DNA from: Stomoxys calcitrans
Taxonomy: Eukaryota; Arthropoda; Insecta; Diptera; Muscidae
Assembly (NCBI RefSeq): GCF_963082655.1
Contig: NC_081555.1
Coordinates: forward strand, 33,200,057-33,264,056
Reading direction: 5' to 3'
DNA length: 64,000 nucleotides
Part shown: one piece after another, positions 10,771 to 21,357 of the stretch
How positions within the stretch are numbered: position 1 is the stretch's first letter
Layout of the letters: every line of letters starts with the position of its first letter
Position numbers and translations under genes: made by a program
The notes under the pieces: generated by a model
The model's database searches: none
Told to the model about the DNA's origin: nothing
What the model saw: only the letters and a program-made list of their open reading frames with translations

Positions 10771-11745
10771 AAGGGCAGATTCTATTTTGACTTCTAACAA
10801 CTCTGCTAAGTATGGCTCAAATCGGTTCATGACCTAATATCGCTCCCATATAAACCGATTTCGGATCTTGATATCTTAAGCCGATAGAGGGCGCAATTCT
10901 TATCTGATAGAGGGCGCAATTCTTTTCCGATAGAGGGCGAAATTCTTATCCCATAGAGGGCGCAATTCTTATCCGAATTGGTTGAAATTTAGCATGAAAT
11001 GTTTTGGTATGACAGTCAAAAACTGCAACAAGTATGGTCCAAATCGGATCATAACCTGATATAGCTCCCAATAAACTGTCTCGTAACTTGACTTCTTGAG
11101 CCGCTTGAGGGGGCAATTATTATCGGATTTGCTGAAACGTTGCTTGAAGTGTTTTGGTTAGGTCATCAACAACCGTGCCAAGTATGGTCGAAATCGGTTG
11201 ATAACCTTATATCGCTCCCATTTAAACCGAATTCGGATCTTGATTCCTGAGCCAATAGAGCACCCAATTATTATCCGATTTGGCTAAAATTTAGCATGAA
11301 GTGTTTTGATTCGTTCATCAATAACTGCGCCAAGTATGGTCCAAACCGGTGTACAACCTAATATAGTTCCATAATAAACCGATTTTTCGATCTCCTTGAG
11401 CCTCTAGAGGAACCAATTTTTATTCGATTTGGCTGCAATGTACGACTTCTGGTATAACCTTTAACATACATGTTTAATATCTCTTCATCTCTTCATAACC
11501 TGATATATTGGTTGCCCAAAAAGTAATTGCGGATGAACTTTAATCAAATATACTTTTTTTACACTTTTTTTCTAAAGCAAGCTAAAAGTAACAGCTGATA
11601 ACTGACAGAAGAAAGAATGCAATTACAGAGTCACAAGCTGTGAAAAAATTTGTCAACGCTGACTATATGAAAAATCCGCAATTACTTTTTGGGCAACCCA
11701 ATAGCTTCCATATAAACAGATCACCCAATTTTATTTCTTCAAATA
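10771..11745 (+). mobile_element. Diverged HINE monomers, interrupted by a MITE
   Basis: Five or so monomers with GATATAGCTCCCA, GAGGGCGCAATTCTTATC and AAATCGG motifs in + orientation, but no 5' leader or 3' hairpin. A short run of AGAGGGCGCAATTCTTATC at 10875-10975 is locally expanded. The MITE at 11508-11701 splits the last recognisable GATATAGCT motif. Confidence 0.7.
11508..11701 (+). mobile_element. Mariner-type MITE, copy 3 (internal deletion)
   Basis: TIRs as in the other copies, with one G lost from the left outer TTGGG, and about 43 bp missing just inside the left TIR. TA flanks at 11506-11507 and 11702-11703. Removing it restores CCTGATATAGCTTCCATAT, the HINE monomer sequence. Confidence 0.92.
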
Positions 11746-11774
11746 ATAGCCAAAATCAATAAAATTTCTATCAA

Positions 11775-11780
11775 TTTATT
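11775..11780 (-). other. Candidate polyadenylation signal AATAAA
   Basis: TTTATT on the + strand, i.e. AATAAA on the minus strand, lies 66 bp past the stop codon of the 203-aa gene. A second AATAAA occurs at about 11730. Confidence 0.45.
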
Positions 11781-11845
11781 ATACAACTATTGAAAAAAAC
11801 TAAATTTGAGATGGAAATTCCATTTGAAATTTAGGCTCCCTTATT

Positions 11846-12457
11846 CTATATATGTTGATCACCATACATCTCCTTGCAGACATCATCAATAATGCATCGC
11901 TTCAAACGTTTAATTTCCTCCCTTCGTTGTCTTGACATAATCACATAATTGATAACCTTATGCATTTCTTCAAAGTACAACAAACCAGCTGTGCCACATG
12001 TCAAATCCATGTAACGAAATCGATTGACATTGCAAGTGCAACCATCAAAAATAAAATAGTTAATTTTTGAAAAATTTTGCCAACGAAAGATGACATAGTT
12101 TCCCCAAGGCACCATCAAATAGATGCGATCGGCACAACGGAAAGCTGCATGGATAAGCTTGCAGAGGCTATCATATGATCCACATTCCGAACCAACCACG
12201 GACATAGTTTTGGGATGTTTCAATAGACCAGGATAAGAGTTGGGACGATAGGTTACCGTTTCCTGAGAGCAATTGACCACACATGGTTCTTCAATCTCAA
12301 TCTTAGGAACCACAGGTTCTTTTTCTACTTTTTTGGGCTCCTCGGGTATGGATTCCTCTTTTTCCAAAGGTATTTCAATGGGTTTCTCTTGGGGTGACTT
12401 TGCTTTGGATTTGCCTTTCTGGGCTTTATCCTTGGGATTGCCACCCTTTTTAGCCAT
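11846..12457 (-). CDS. Unknown 203-aa Lys/Glu-rich then Cys-rich protein; probable host gene
   Basis: An uninterrupted frame of 204 codons ending in TAG. I chose ATG at 12457 (MAKKGGNPKDKAQ): it is the first ATG in frame and has a good context (A at -3, G at +4). Residues 1-60 are Lys/Glu/Pro-rich and probably disordered. Residues about 70-185 look folded and rich in Cys and aromatics, with VPWGNYVIFRW, INYFIFDGCTC, FRYMDL and CGTAGLLYFEEM. There is no signal peptide or membrane segment. The tail RQRREEIKRLKR is basic. I do not recognise the family. The order 'NYVIF..., YFIFDG..., GTAGLLYF' distantly recalls the end of OTU/tegument-type cysteine protease folds, but the catalytic residues are not evident. 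It is the only clean non-transposon gene in the window, with low-repeat flanks about 100-300 bp wide. Confidence 0.7.
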   Translation of the reverse strand: MAKKGGNPKDKAQKGKSKAKSPQEKPIEIPLEKEESIPEEPKKVEKEPVVPKIEIEEPCVVNCSQETVTYRPNSYPGLLKHPKTMSVVGSECGSYDSLCKLIHAAFRCADRIYLMVPWGNYVIFRWQNFSKINYFIFDGCTCNVNRFRYMDLTCGTAGLLYFEEMHKVINYVIMSRQRREEIKRLKRCIIDDVCKEMYGDQHI

Positions 12458-12754
12458 TATCAAAGCGACAGTTGATGAGTTGTGGCCTCTTTTTTTGTAA
12501 TGCAAATCTATTGCAATAAATATCCCCTGATGAGAAATTAGTAAATTTTAATTTTGATTTTAGAAACCGAAAGTTTTATAGATATATGAAACATATGAAA
12601 ATATTTAACAAATATTTGAATTGTGCTTCCAAACGTAGTTGATTACTAAAAATTTTACAAGATGTACAGGGTTTTTTTCAGGGACGCTATAAAGGTAGAC
12701 CGACAGGGACAGCAAACGATGCCATATTTTTGCCACTTTTTGCCACATCGAACC
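12458..12754. other. Upstream region of the 203-aa gene
   Basis: AT-rich sequence holding the presumed 5' UTR and promoter. An ATATTTAT stretch (minus strand, about 12515) is a weak TATA-like candidate. HINE2 sequence begins near 12755. Confidence 0.35.
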
Positions 12755-13386
12755 ATAAATGCGCTATTTATGGGCTCAAAACCTTAAATCGAGAGATCGG
12801 TCTATATGACAGCTATATCCAAATCTGATCCGATCAGGGCCAAATGGAAGAAAGATGACGAAGGGCCTAACACAACCCACTGTCCCAAATTTCAGCAAAA
12901 GCGGATAATAAATGTGGCTTTTATGGGCCTAACCCCCTAAATCGGAGGATCGGTCTATATGGCAGCTATATCCAAATCTGGACCGATCTGAGCCAAATTG
13001 ACGAAGGATGTCGAGTGGCCTAATACAACTCACTGTCCCAAATTTCAGCAAAATCATATCATATAACATGGGCCTAAGACCCTAAATCGGCGGATCGGTC
13101 TATATAAGGGTTATATCAAGATATAGTGCGATATAGCCCATCTTCGAACTTAAAATGCTTATGAACGAAAAAAGAATCTGTGCAAAGTTTCAGCTCAATA
13201 TCTCTATTTTTAAGGACTTTAGCGTGATTTCAACAGACAGACGTACGGACATGTCTAGATCGTCTTAGATTTTTACGCTGATCAAGAATATATATACTTT
13301 ACAGGGTCGGAAATGGATATTACGATGTATTGCAAACGGAATGACAAAATGAATCTACCCCCACCCTTCGGTGGTGGGTATAAAAA
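12755..13386 (-). mobile_element. HINE2, 5' half only
   Basis: Three monomers with GATCGGTCTATATGGCAGCT, then the HINE2 leader (AAGAATATATATACTTTA), a short GACA/GACG tract and the terminus CCTTCGGTGGTGGGTATAAA. The 3' hairpin is missing. Its 5' terminus directly abuts a mariner transposase remnant. Confidence 0.8.
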
Positions 13387-13900
13387 TTACGGTTTGGCGC
13401 GGGTTTTGGGCCGGCGGCATCATTGGGCCGTACTTCTTCTGTAATGACCAAGACCGGCACGTTACTGTGAACGAGAATCGCTACCGTTCAATGGTAACAC
13501 AATATTTTTGATCGGAATTGGATGATATGGACTTGGAGGACATATGGTTCCAACAAAACGGCGAATGGCACAATCCATTTATTGGTAACTAAGTATGGAG
13601 AACGTGTAGTCTCTCGCAATGGTCCAGTCGATTGGCCGACTCTGGTGTGCCATTTAACGCCGTTAGACTATTTCCTGTGGAGCTACATGAAGTCTATGGC
13701 CAAGCCAGCGACGATTGATGAACTTCATACGAACATCAAACGCGAAACTGCAGCAGTATCGGCCGATTCATGCTTGACAGCTGTCGAAAATTAGGTTCAG
13801 TGTCTGGACTTCCGCCATCGGGCCTGTGGTGGCCATGCATAAGAAATCGAGTTTCATACATAGTGGCATCGAACGTACTTTCACAGAAATAAAGAATTTT
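13387..13900 (+). pseudogene. Tc1/mariner-superfamily transposase C-terminal remnant
   Basis: Frames give FWAGGIIGPYFF, RHVTVNENRYRSMVTQYF, DLEDIWFQQNG, SRNGPVDWPTLVCHLTPLDY and FLWSYMKSMAKPATIDEL. These are the catalytic-domain motifs of a mariner-like transposase. The Asp of the second catalytic position (usual FQQDG) is Asn here, while the Asp in LTPLDY is kept. Stops and frameshifts and loss of the N-terminal half make it dead. Confidence 0.85.
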
Positions 13901-13932
13901 ATTGATATCCGCAACCGTTTTTGTTTTATTTA

Positions 13933-15381
13933 AAACAAATCAGAGCGTGCTAAGTTCGGCCGGGCCGAATCTTATATACCCTCCACCATGGATCGCATTT
14001 GTCGAGTTCAGTGCGCGGTATCTCTTTGTAAGCAAGCAAAGAATATTGAATAAGAAATGTTATGCTATTGGAGCTATATCTACAATAAATTAATGCTGAT
14101 CAATGTAAAAGTCATTGAGTAATATTTCAGTTCATTCGGATAAGAATTGCGCCTTGTAGGGGCTCAAGAAGCAAAATCGGGAGATCGATTTATATGGGAG
14201 CTGTATCAAGCTATTGCTCGATTCTGACCATATTAGACACGTATGTTGAAGGTCACGAAAAAAAACGTTGTACAAAATTTCAGCCAAATCGGATGAGAAA
14301 TGCGCCCTCAAGAGGCTCGAGAAGTCAAGATCCCAGATCGGTTTATATGGCAGCTATATCAGGTTATGGACCGATTTGAATCATACTCGGCACAGTTGTT
14401 GGATGTCATAACAAAACACGTCGTGCGAAATTTCATTCCAATCGGATAAGAATTGCGCCCTCTAGAGGATCAAGAACTCAAGACCCAAGATCGGTTTATA
14501 TGGCCGCTATATCAGGTTATTAACCGTTCTGAACCTAACTTAGCACAGTTGTTGGATATCGTAACAAAACACGTCGTTCCAAATTTCATTCATATCGGAT
14601 AGGAATTGCGACCACTAGTGGCTCAAGAAGTCAAGACCCAAGATCGGTTTATATGGCCGCTATATCAGGTTATTAACCGTTCTAACTTAGCACAGTTGTT
14701 GGATATCGTAACAAAACACGTCGATCCAAATTTCATTCATATCGGATAAGAATTGCGCCCTCTAGAGGCTCAAGAACTCTAGACCCGAGATCGGTTTATA
14801 TGGCAGCTATATCAGGTTATAGACTGTTTTAAACCATACTTGACACAGTTGTTGGATATCGTAACACGTCGTGCAAAATTTCATTCCAATCGGATAGGAA
14901 TTGCGCCCTCTAGTGGCTCAAGAAGTCAAGAACCAAGATTGGTTTATATGGCAGCTATATCAGGCTATCATCCGATTTAAACCATACTTTTCACAGTTGT
15001 TGGAAGTCATAGCTAAACACGTCGTTCCAAATTTCATTCCTATCGGATAAGAATTGCACCCTCTAGAGGATCAAGAAGTCAAGACCCAAGATCGGTTTAT
15101 ATGGCAGCTATATCAAAACATGGACCGATATGGCCCGTTATAATCTCAACCGATCTACATTAATTCGAAGTATTTTTGCAAAATTTCAAGAGGCTAGCTT
15201 TCTCCTTCGAAATTTAGCGTGCTTTCGACAGACAGACGGACGGAAATGGCTAAATCGACATAAAATGTCACGACGATCAAGAATAAATATGCTTTATGGG
15301 ATCTCAGACGAATATTTCGAGTAGTTACAAACAGAATAACGAAATTAGTATACCCCCATGCTATGATGGATGGTATAAAAA
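13933..15381 (-). mobile_element. HINE1, complete
   Basis: The 3' tip complement (AAACAAATCAGAGCGTGCTA), the hairpin TTCGGCCGGGCCGAA and CCCTCCACCATGGA come first. About seven monomers, the leader with a very short GACA/GACG tract (15230-15243) and the 5' terminus GGATGGTATAAAA follow. One monomer pair at about 14470-14760 has an internal deletion. Confidence 0.82.
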
Positions 15382-15428
15382 TTGGTTAAAATTCAGATGC
15401 AGCTCAGCTACTTATCGTCCGATTTGTA

Positions 15429-15664
15429 TTGGGTTGCCCAAAAAGTAATAGCGGATTTTTCATATAGTCGGCGTTGACAAATTTTTTCACAGCTTGTGAC
15501 TCTGTAATTGCATTCTTTCTTCTGTCAGTTATCAGCTGTTACTTTTAGTTTGCTTTAGAAAAAAGTATTAAAAAAGTATATTTGATTAAAGTTCATTCTA
15601 AGTTTTATTAAAAATGCATTTACTTTCTTTTATAAAATCCGCAATTACTTTTTGGGCAACCCAA
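15429..15664 (-). mobile_element. Mariner-type MITE, copy 4
   Basis: Full-length element in the opposite orientation to copies 1-3, with TA flanks at 15427-15428 and 15665-15666. Interior sequence matches the other copies. Confidence 0.92.
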
Positions 15665-15666
15665 TA

Positions 15667-16410
15667 GTTCTTACATATTTTTATTTGGCGCTCAAAACAC
15701 AAATACGAATCCCTAATAACGACAATACCGATTATAAGATAATACGGCAGATGTAATATAATCTTCTCATGCCATATATGATGTTTGAAATTAATATCAA
15801 ATGTATGGATTAACACGAGTTTAGCGTGATCAATGTTCATATAAATACCGACATCCACACCACAAACATTTATTATCGCATTGATAAACAAAAAATTTTA
15901 AAGTTTTTTCTTCTTTGCTTGGACATCGACATTCATTCGCATAAATATTTTTGCGAAATATTCAAAAAAGAGTTGGTTTTTGGTGGCCAACAGCCAACAG
16001 CAAGACACACGATTACAACAGTTCCAATACAAATGTGCATTGAAACCGCAACAGCAAAAGTGAATGGTAATATTTGGTTTCCTGTGAATATTCACAATTC
16101 TAATCCAAGTTATCAGCGTGCGGAAAGATGTTTTCAACATGGCCAACAAAGCCATATGAGAGCAAGATATTGCATTTACATTAAATCAGGAAGACATGCA
16201 TGAACGCTGTCATCAGATATCTAATAAGAACAACTCGAATAGTTACCAAAAACCAAACATTATGAAATTCGTTTACAATTTTTGTGAAAGACAACAGCAA
16301 GAGCTTCTAACAATGGGTTAGAATGGTATAAAGTAACTTCCAGTTGATTGGAAAAAGATTGACTAGTTGCAGTGACGGCCAAACCGAAGGTAGGATACCC
16401 TAAAAATGTC
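15667..16410. other. No gene seen
   Basis: Unique-looking sequence. Overlapping open frames at 15826-16203 (+, 125 codons) and 15898-16155 (-, 85 codons) have no recognisable motif and no supporting context, so neither is called. Confidence 0.45.
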
Positions 16411-16533
16411 TACTAGCCGAACAGGGCCCGCACCGCTGCGACTTCTTTAACTCTCTAATATCTTTAAGGGGCACTTCTCCCTGAATGTGAATATCTAATT
16501 CGTGCCATTGTGGCATATGTCCGCCTATGACGC
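16411..16533 (+). mobile_element. 5' module of the SINE variant
   Basis: CTAGCCGAACAGGGCCCGCA, CTGCGACTTCTTTAACTCTC and a CCCTGAATGTG block are followed by GTCCGCCTATGACGCTGA of the tRNA-like head. The same 5' module precedes the SINE copies at 36785-37130 and 46496-46850. Here the SINE stops inside the head and HINE1 sequence follows at once. Confidence 0.7.
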
Positions 16534-17068
16534 TGAAAATCGGACGAGAATTGCGCCCTCTAGAGGCTCAAGAAATCAAGACCCAAGATCGGTTTATATG
16601 GCAGCTATATCAAACCATGAACCGATTTGAGCCATACCTAGTCACAGTTGTCGGAAGTGACACCAAAACACCTCGTGCAAAATTTCAGCCAAATCCGACG
16701 AGAATTGCGCCCTCTAGAGGTTCAAGAAGTCAAAACCAAAGATCGGTTTACATGGCAGCTATATCAAAGCATGGACCGATTTGGCTCATTTACAATCTCA
16801 ACCGACCTCCTCTAATAAAAAATATTTGTGCAAAATTTCAAGAGGCTAGCATTACTCCTTCGAAAGTTAGCGTGCATTCGATAGACAGACGGACGTACGC
16901 CCAAACAGACGAACGGACAGACGGACGGACATTGCTAGATCGACTTAAAATGACATGACGATCAAGAATATATATACTATATGGGGTCTCAGACGCATAT
17001 TTCGAGGTGTTACAAACAGAATGACGAAATTAGTAATCCTCCGTCCTATGGTGGAGGGTGTAAAAATG
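16534..17068 (-). mobile_element. HINE1, 3'-truncated
   Basis: Two monomers, a GACA/GACG tract at 16885-16930, the leader (CAAGAATATATATACTATAT) and a terminus GGTGGAGGGTGTAAAAA. No hairpin. The left edge joins the SINE module and the right edge joins family 4 repeat. Confidence 0.8.
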
Positions 17069-18141
17069 AAGTCCCATACAGTCATGATGGGTCATATGCC
17101 CATTTTAGGAATGTTTGGGAGGTAGGGTGTCCCCCTATACTTCGAACTGATTTTGTATGTCAGATTCTCAATCTTTTCCCGAATACCTTTCATTTGAGGT
17201 CCGTATTGACATGAACGTCCAATATGTCTGCCTGGGGGCGGCCCGATGGCTACTAAGACCCAAATTTTAATACCATATTCGTATTCTATTTTCTAATACA
17301 TTTCATTTGATACCCATATTGTGCCGATTGGTCCACTTTTGATTTTGGGTGGGGTTTTTGGGTGAAGGAGGAGGGTCCGCCCCCTTCCGAAATCATTATA
17401 ATTATAAAGCTTATTTCTCCTTTCTATCCATATTTGAAATCTACTCCCGAGTACCTTTCATTTGAGTCTATATTGTCATGATCGTCCAAAAAACCTATTT
17501 TATGGGGGTTTTGGGGTTTGGGGCGGCCCCCCAGTTACTTGGACCCAATTTTTATTATGAAATTCGTACTATACACCAGAATACCTTTCATTTGAGAACC
17601 ATATTCGTAATCTATTTTCCAAGACCTTTTATTTGATACCCATATTGTCCCGATTGGTCCACTTTTGATATTGGGTGGAGTCTTTGGGTGAAGGGGGAGG
17701 GTCCGCCCCCCTCCGAAATCATTATAATAATAAAGCTTATTTCTCCTTTCTATCCATATTCGCAATCTCCTCTCGAGTACCTTTCATTTGAGACCCATAT
17801 TGTCATGATCGTCCAAAAAACCTATTTTATGTGGGTTTTGGGGTTGGAGCGGCCCCCCAGTTACTTGGACCCAATTTTTTTATGAAATTCGTACTCTACA
17901 CCAGAATACCTTTCATTTGAGTCACATATTGTCCCGATCGGTCCACTTTTATTTTTGGGTAGTACTTTAGGAGTAAGGGGGAGGGTCCGCCCCCTTTCCG
18001 ATATCAACAAATTATATGGCCTATGTTTTTTTACAGACCACCCACACAATCTGTGAAAATTTCAAGGTAATCGATTCAGCCGTTTTTGAGTCTATACGGA
18101 ACAAACAAACAAACCGACAAACTAACACAAATTCAATTTTA
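17069..18141 (-). repeat. Family 4 degenerate repeat, with a 326-bp duplication
   Basis: Repeated CTTTCATTTGAG, CATATTGTCATGATCGTCC and GGGTCCGCCCCC blocks, the complement of the units at 35441-36783 and 53355-54040. 17342-17600 and 17668-17920 are a direct duplication with a 326-bp offset. It ends with TGTGAAAATTTCAAGG and CGTTTTTGAGTCTATACGGA plus AACAAACAAACC, a terminus also seen in the other copies. No coding capacity was seen and the class is unknown. Confidence 0.7.
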
Positions 18142-18742
18142 TAAAGGGTGATTTTTTTGAGGTTAGGATTTTCATGCATTAGTATTTGACAGATCACGTG
18201 GGATTTCAGACATGGTTTCAAAGAGAAAGATGCTCAGTATGCTTTGACATTTCATCATGAATAGACTTACTAACGAGCAACGCTTGCAAATCATTGAATT
18301 TTATTACCAAAATCAGTGTTCGGTTCGAAATGTGTTCATTCACCGTAACGTTGCGTCCAACAGCATCTTTGAAAAAATACGGTCCAATGATTCCACCAGC
18401 GTACAAACCACACCAAACAGTGCATTTTTCGGGATGCATGGGCAGTTCTTGAACGGCTTCTGGTTGCTCTTCACTCCAAATGCGGCAATTTTGCTTATTT
18501 ACGTAGCCATTCAACCAGAAATGAGCCTCATCGCTGAACGGTGAATGAACACATTTCGAACCGAACACTGATTTTGGTAATAAAATTCAATGATTTGCAA
18601 GCGTTGCTCGTTAGTAAGTCTATTCATGATGAAATGTCAAAGCATACTGAGCATCTTTCTCTTTGACACCATGTCTGAAATCCCACGTGATCTGTCAAAT
18701 ACTAATGCATGAAAATCCTAACCTCAAAAAAATTACCCTTTA
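18142..18742 (-). mobile_element. Fold-back element derived from a Tc1/mariner-like transposon, copy 2
   Basis: Same structure as 7286-7896 but in the opposite orientation: the central catalytic piece (SDEAHFWLNGYVNKQ to GGIIGPYFF) is on the minus strand. The arms are 205 bp (18142-18346 and 18538-18742), nine bases longer than in copy 1, because ATTCACCGT now occurs at both arm/centre borders. TA flanks. It sits at the end of a family 4 repeat. Confidence 0.85.
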
Positions 18743-19627
18743 TATAAGAGGAATACATGATAACAGTAAAACATCCAATCTGGGATGAGAAATTCCAAAT
18801 TAAGGCATTAGGTCAGATCCAAAAGATTTTTAAGTTCCCTATATAAGCTTGACTGAAGACAAAAGAATCCCTTTTCTGGCGAAATATCAGTTTATGACTT
18901 CACGGCTAGTCTAAAAAACAAAACAGATAGTAGTACCAAGGGGGAACGTCCCATCCCAAAAACTACCCAAAAGGGGTATATATACCGGTGGGATGAAAGG
19001 TGTTTGGAAGTCCAGTTTGAATCTGTTACAAGCATAAGAGCTCAAATGTAATTTCATTACCATTTCTTATGATTTCTTAAGTGCGCTACATATCTCCTGC
19101 AGTTGAGGTCACAAAGAGTTTGCCGTATCCACAGTGCTCTCCGCTACCACTTTTTTCAATAATGAACATACAATTCACCTATTGCTGTAATAGTTTAATA
19201 AATGGCCATTATAGAACGACAACATGTGTGTGTGTGTGTGTGTAACACGAACGAAACATTGTTAACAACATGTTGTCGGCTACAGGTCCCACTAGCATCA
19301 TTTGATGGTTCATGCGTTAAGCATTCATATTGACTTAGTAACCATAGAATATCGGCAAATCATCATTGGCCTTTTATGGCATGTATGAAGAATGGCCACT
19401 TGGTGCATGTTTCCACGAATTTGCTTGAAAATTACTTCCCTGTCTATGAGCTGTGAAAAAAATATGTCTACTTGTTGTCTAGACTTCTTTGAAGTGAGAA
19501 TGGCCATTAACAAATCCGCATGTATGGATTCATATTCAAACATGAGAAGAGAATTGTATTTTGCACCATTCAAATTTCAAATTCTCATAATTTTAATCTT
19601 GCCTAACTGAAACAATGTTGTGTTTTA
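18743..19627. other. No gene seen; includes a (TG)n microsatellite
   Basis: Unique-looking sequence with a TG dinucleotide run at about 19225-19244. Overlapping frames at 19325-19610 have no recognisable motif. Confidence 0.45.
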
Positions 19628-20420
19628 CATTTTTATACCCACCACCATAGGATGAGGGTATACTAATTTAGTCATTCCGTTTGTAACACCTCGAAATATT
19701 GATCTGCGGCCATAGTCGTCCGTCCGCCTGACGAAATCACGTTAGAGGTCGAACGCGTAAAGCTAGCTACTTGAAATTTGGGACAGATACTTAATATCAA
19801 CGTAGGTCGTTGGGGATTGCAAATGGGTCATACCGGTTCAGATTTAGATATAGCTCCCACATAATCCGATCTCCCGATTTGCCTTCTTGAGCCCCTGGAA
19901 ACCGCAATTTTTGTCCGATTTGGCTGATTTGCGTGTGGTGTTCTGTTATGACATCCAACAACTGTGCCGAGGATGGTCTATAACGGTCTATAATTTGATG
20001 TAGCTCCCATATAAACCGATCTCCCGATTTGACTTCTTGAACCCCTGAAAGCCGCAATTTTTGGCCGGTCCGAATTAGTATATAACCTGATATAGCTTCC
20101 ATATAAACCGATTTCCAGATTTGAATTCTTGAGCCCCTGGAAGCCGCAATTTTTGTCCAATTTGGGTACATTTATGTACGTTGTGTTCTTTTATGTCTTT
20201 TAGCAACGTGCCATGTACAGTCCAAACGGGTCAATAACCTGATATAGCTCCCACATAAACCGATCACCCGATTGGACTTCGTGATCCCTTACAAGCCGTA
20301 ATTTTTTTCCGATTTGGCTGAAATTACCATGTAGTGTTTTGTTATGACTTTCAAAGACTCTGTCAATTACGGCCAAAATCGGTCCATAACCTGATAAAGC
20401 TCCCATGTAAAACTGTGCAC
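19628..20420 (+). mobile_element. HINE, diverged subfamily, 5' end to mid-core
   Basis: 5' terminus TTTTTATACCCACCACCATA, leader, a very short GTCC tract and about five monomers with TAGCTCCCATATAAACCGAT at 19851, 20001, 20093, 20245 and 20397 (150, 92, 152, 152 bp apart). The 92 is a deletion. The 3' hairpin is absent. Confidence 0.78.
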
Positions 20421-20621
20421 TTTAAAATAACCCAAATAGAAAAGTCCTTCGGATTGGCATCTGGCGAATTCGACAGCCACATTGTAGATAAAATGAAGTG
20501 CGGAACGGCGTAGCGTCATTTCGCCCAAAACGAAAAATGTTATATCGCCCTAACGGTGTCAATGTTAGATGATTTTGCGCACTTTTGTGCAATATTACCG
20601 TCTTTTGAGCACAACGACATT
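20421..20621. other. Short unique spacer between two HINEs
   Basis: Nothing recognisable. Both neighbours are HINEs in + orientation. Confidence 0.4.
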
Positions 20622-21345
20622 TTTATACCCTCCACCATAGGATGGGGGTATACTTATTTCGTCATTCTGTTTGTAACTCCAGGAAATATTCTTCTAAGAA
20701 CCCATAAAGTATATACAAAGTCTTTTAGTCCGTCTTTCCGTCCGTCCGTCCGTCTGTCCGTCCGTCCATCTGCCCGTCCGTCTGTCCGTCCATCTGTCCG
20801 TCCGTCTGTCTGTCCGTCCATTCGTCTGTCCATCTGTCAAAAGCACGAAAACTTTCGAGGCAGTAAAGCTAGGCGCATGAAATTTTGGGATTGTAAATGG
20901 GCCATAGTTGACCATGTTTTGATATAGCTGCCATATAAACCCACCTTGGAACTTGACTTCTTGAGCCACTAGTGGGCTCAATTCCTATCCAATTTTGCTG
21001 AAATTTAGGATGAAGTGCTTTCTTATAACTTCCAATAACTTTTATCCATATGGTTCAAATCGGAGTATAAGCAGATATAGCTGCCAAATAAACCGATCTT
21101 GGATCTTGAGTTCTTAAGCCTCTGGAGAGAGCATTTCTTATCCGATTTGGCTGACATTTTTTACAACAGTTTCTCTGAATCGATCTATAGCCTGATACAG
21201 CTCCCATATAAACCAGTGTCGATTTTGCTTCTTGTAATTCTTATCCGAATGGACTGAAGTATTACACAATGCTTCTACAATGAAGACTATTCTACTCATT
21301 TATGGTCCGAATCGGACTATAACTTAATATAGTATAGTAGCGCTC
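20622..21345 (+). mobile_element. HINE1-like, 5' end to mid-core
   Basis: 5' terminus TTTTTATACCCTCCACCATA, leader, a GTCC/GTCT tract at about 20728-20838 and three decayed monomers. It ends without a hairpin and abuts a mariner-like transposase remnant. Confidence 0.8.
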
Positions 21346-21357
21346 ACTACTCACAGT

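Noticed and set aside
12458..12505. A longer N-terminus for the 203-aa protein (16 extra residues)
   Set aside because: The upstream codon would be TTG, not ATG. The first in-frame ATG is at 12457 with a good context.
15826..16203. 125-codon frame on the + strand
   Set aside because: Overlapped by an 85-codon frame on the other strand, no motif and AT-rich composition; chance is a sufficient explanation.
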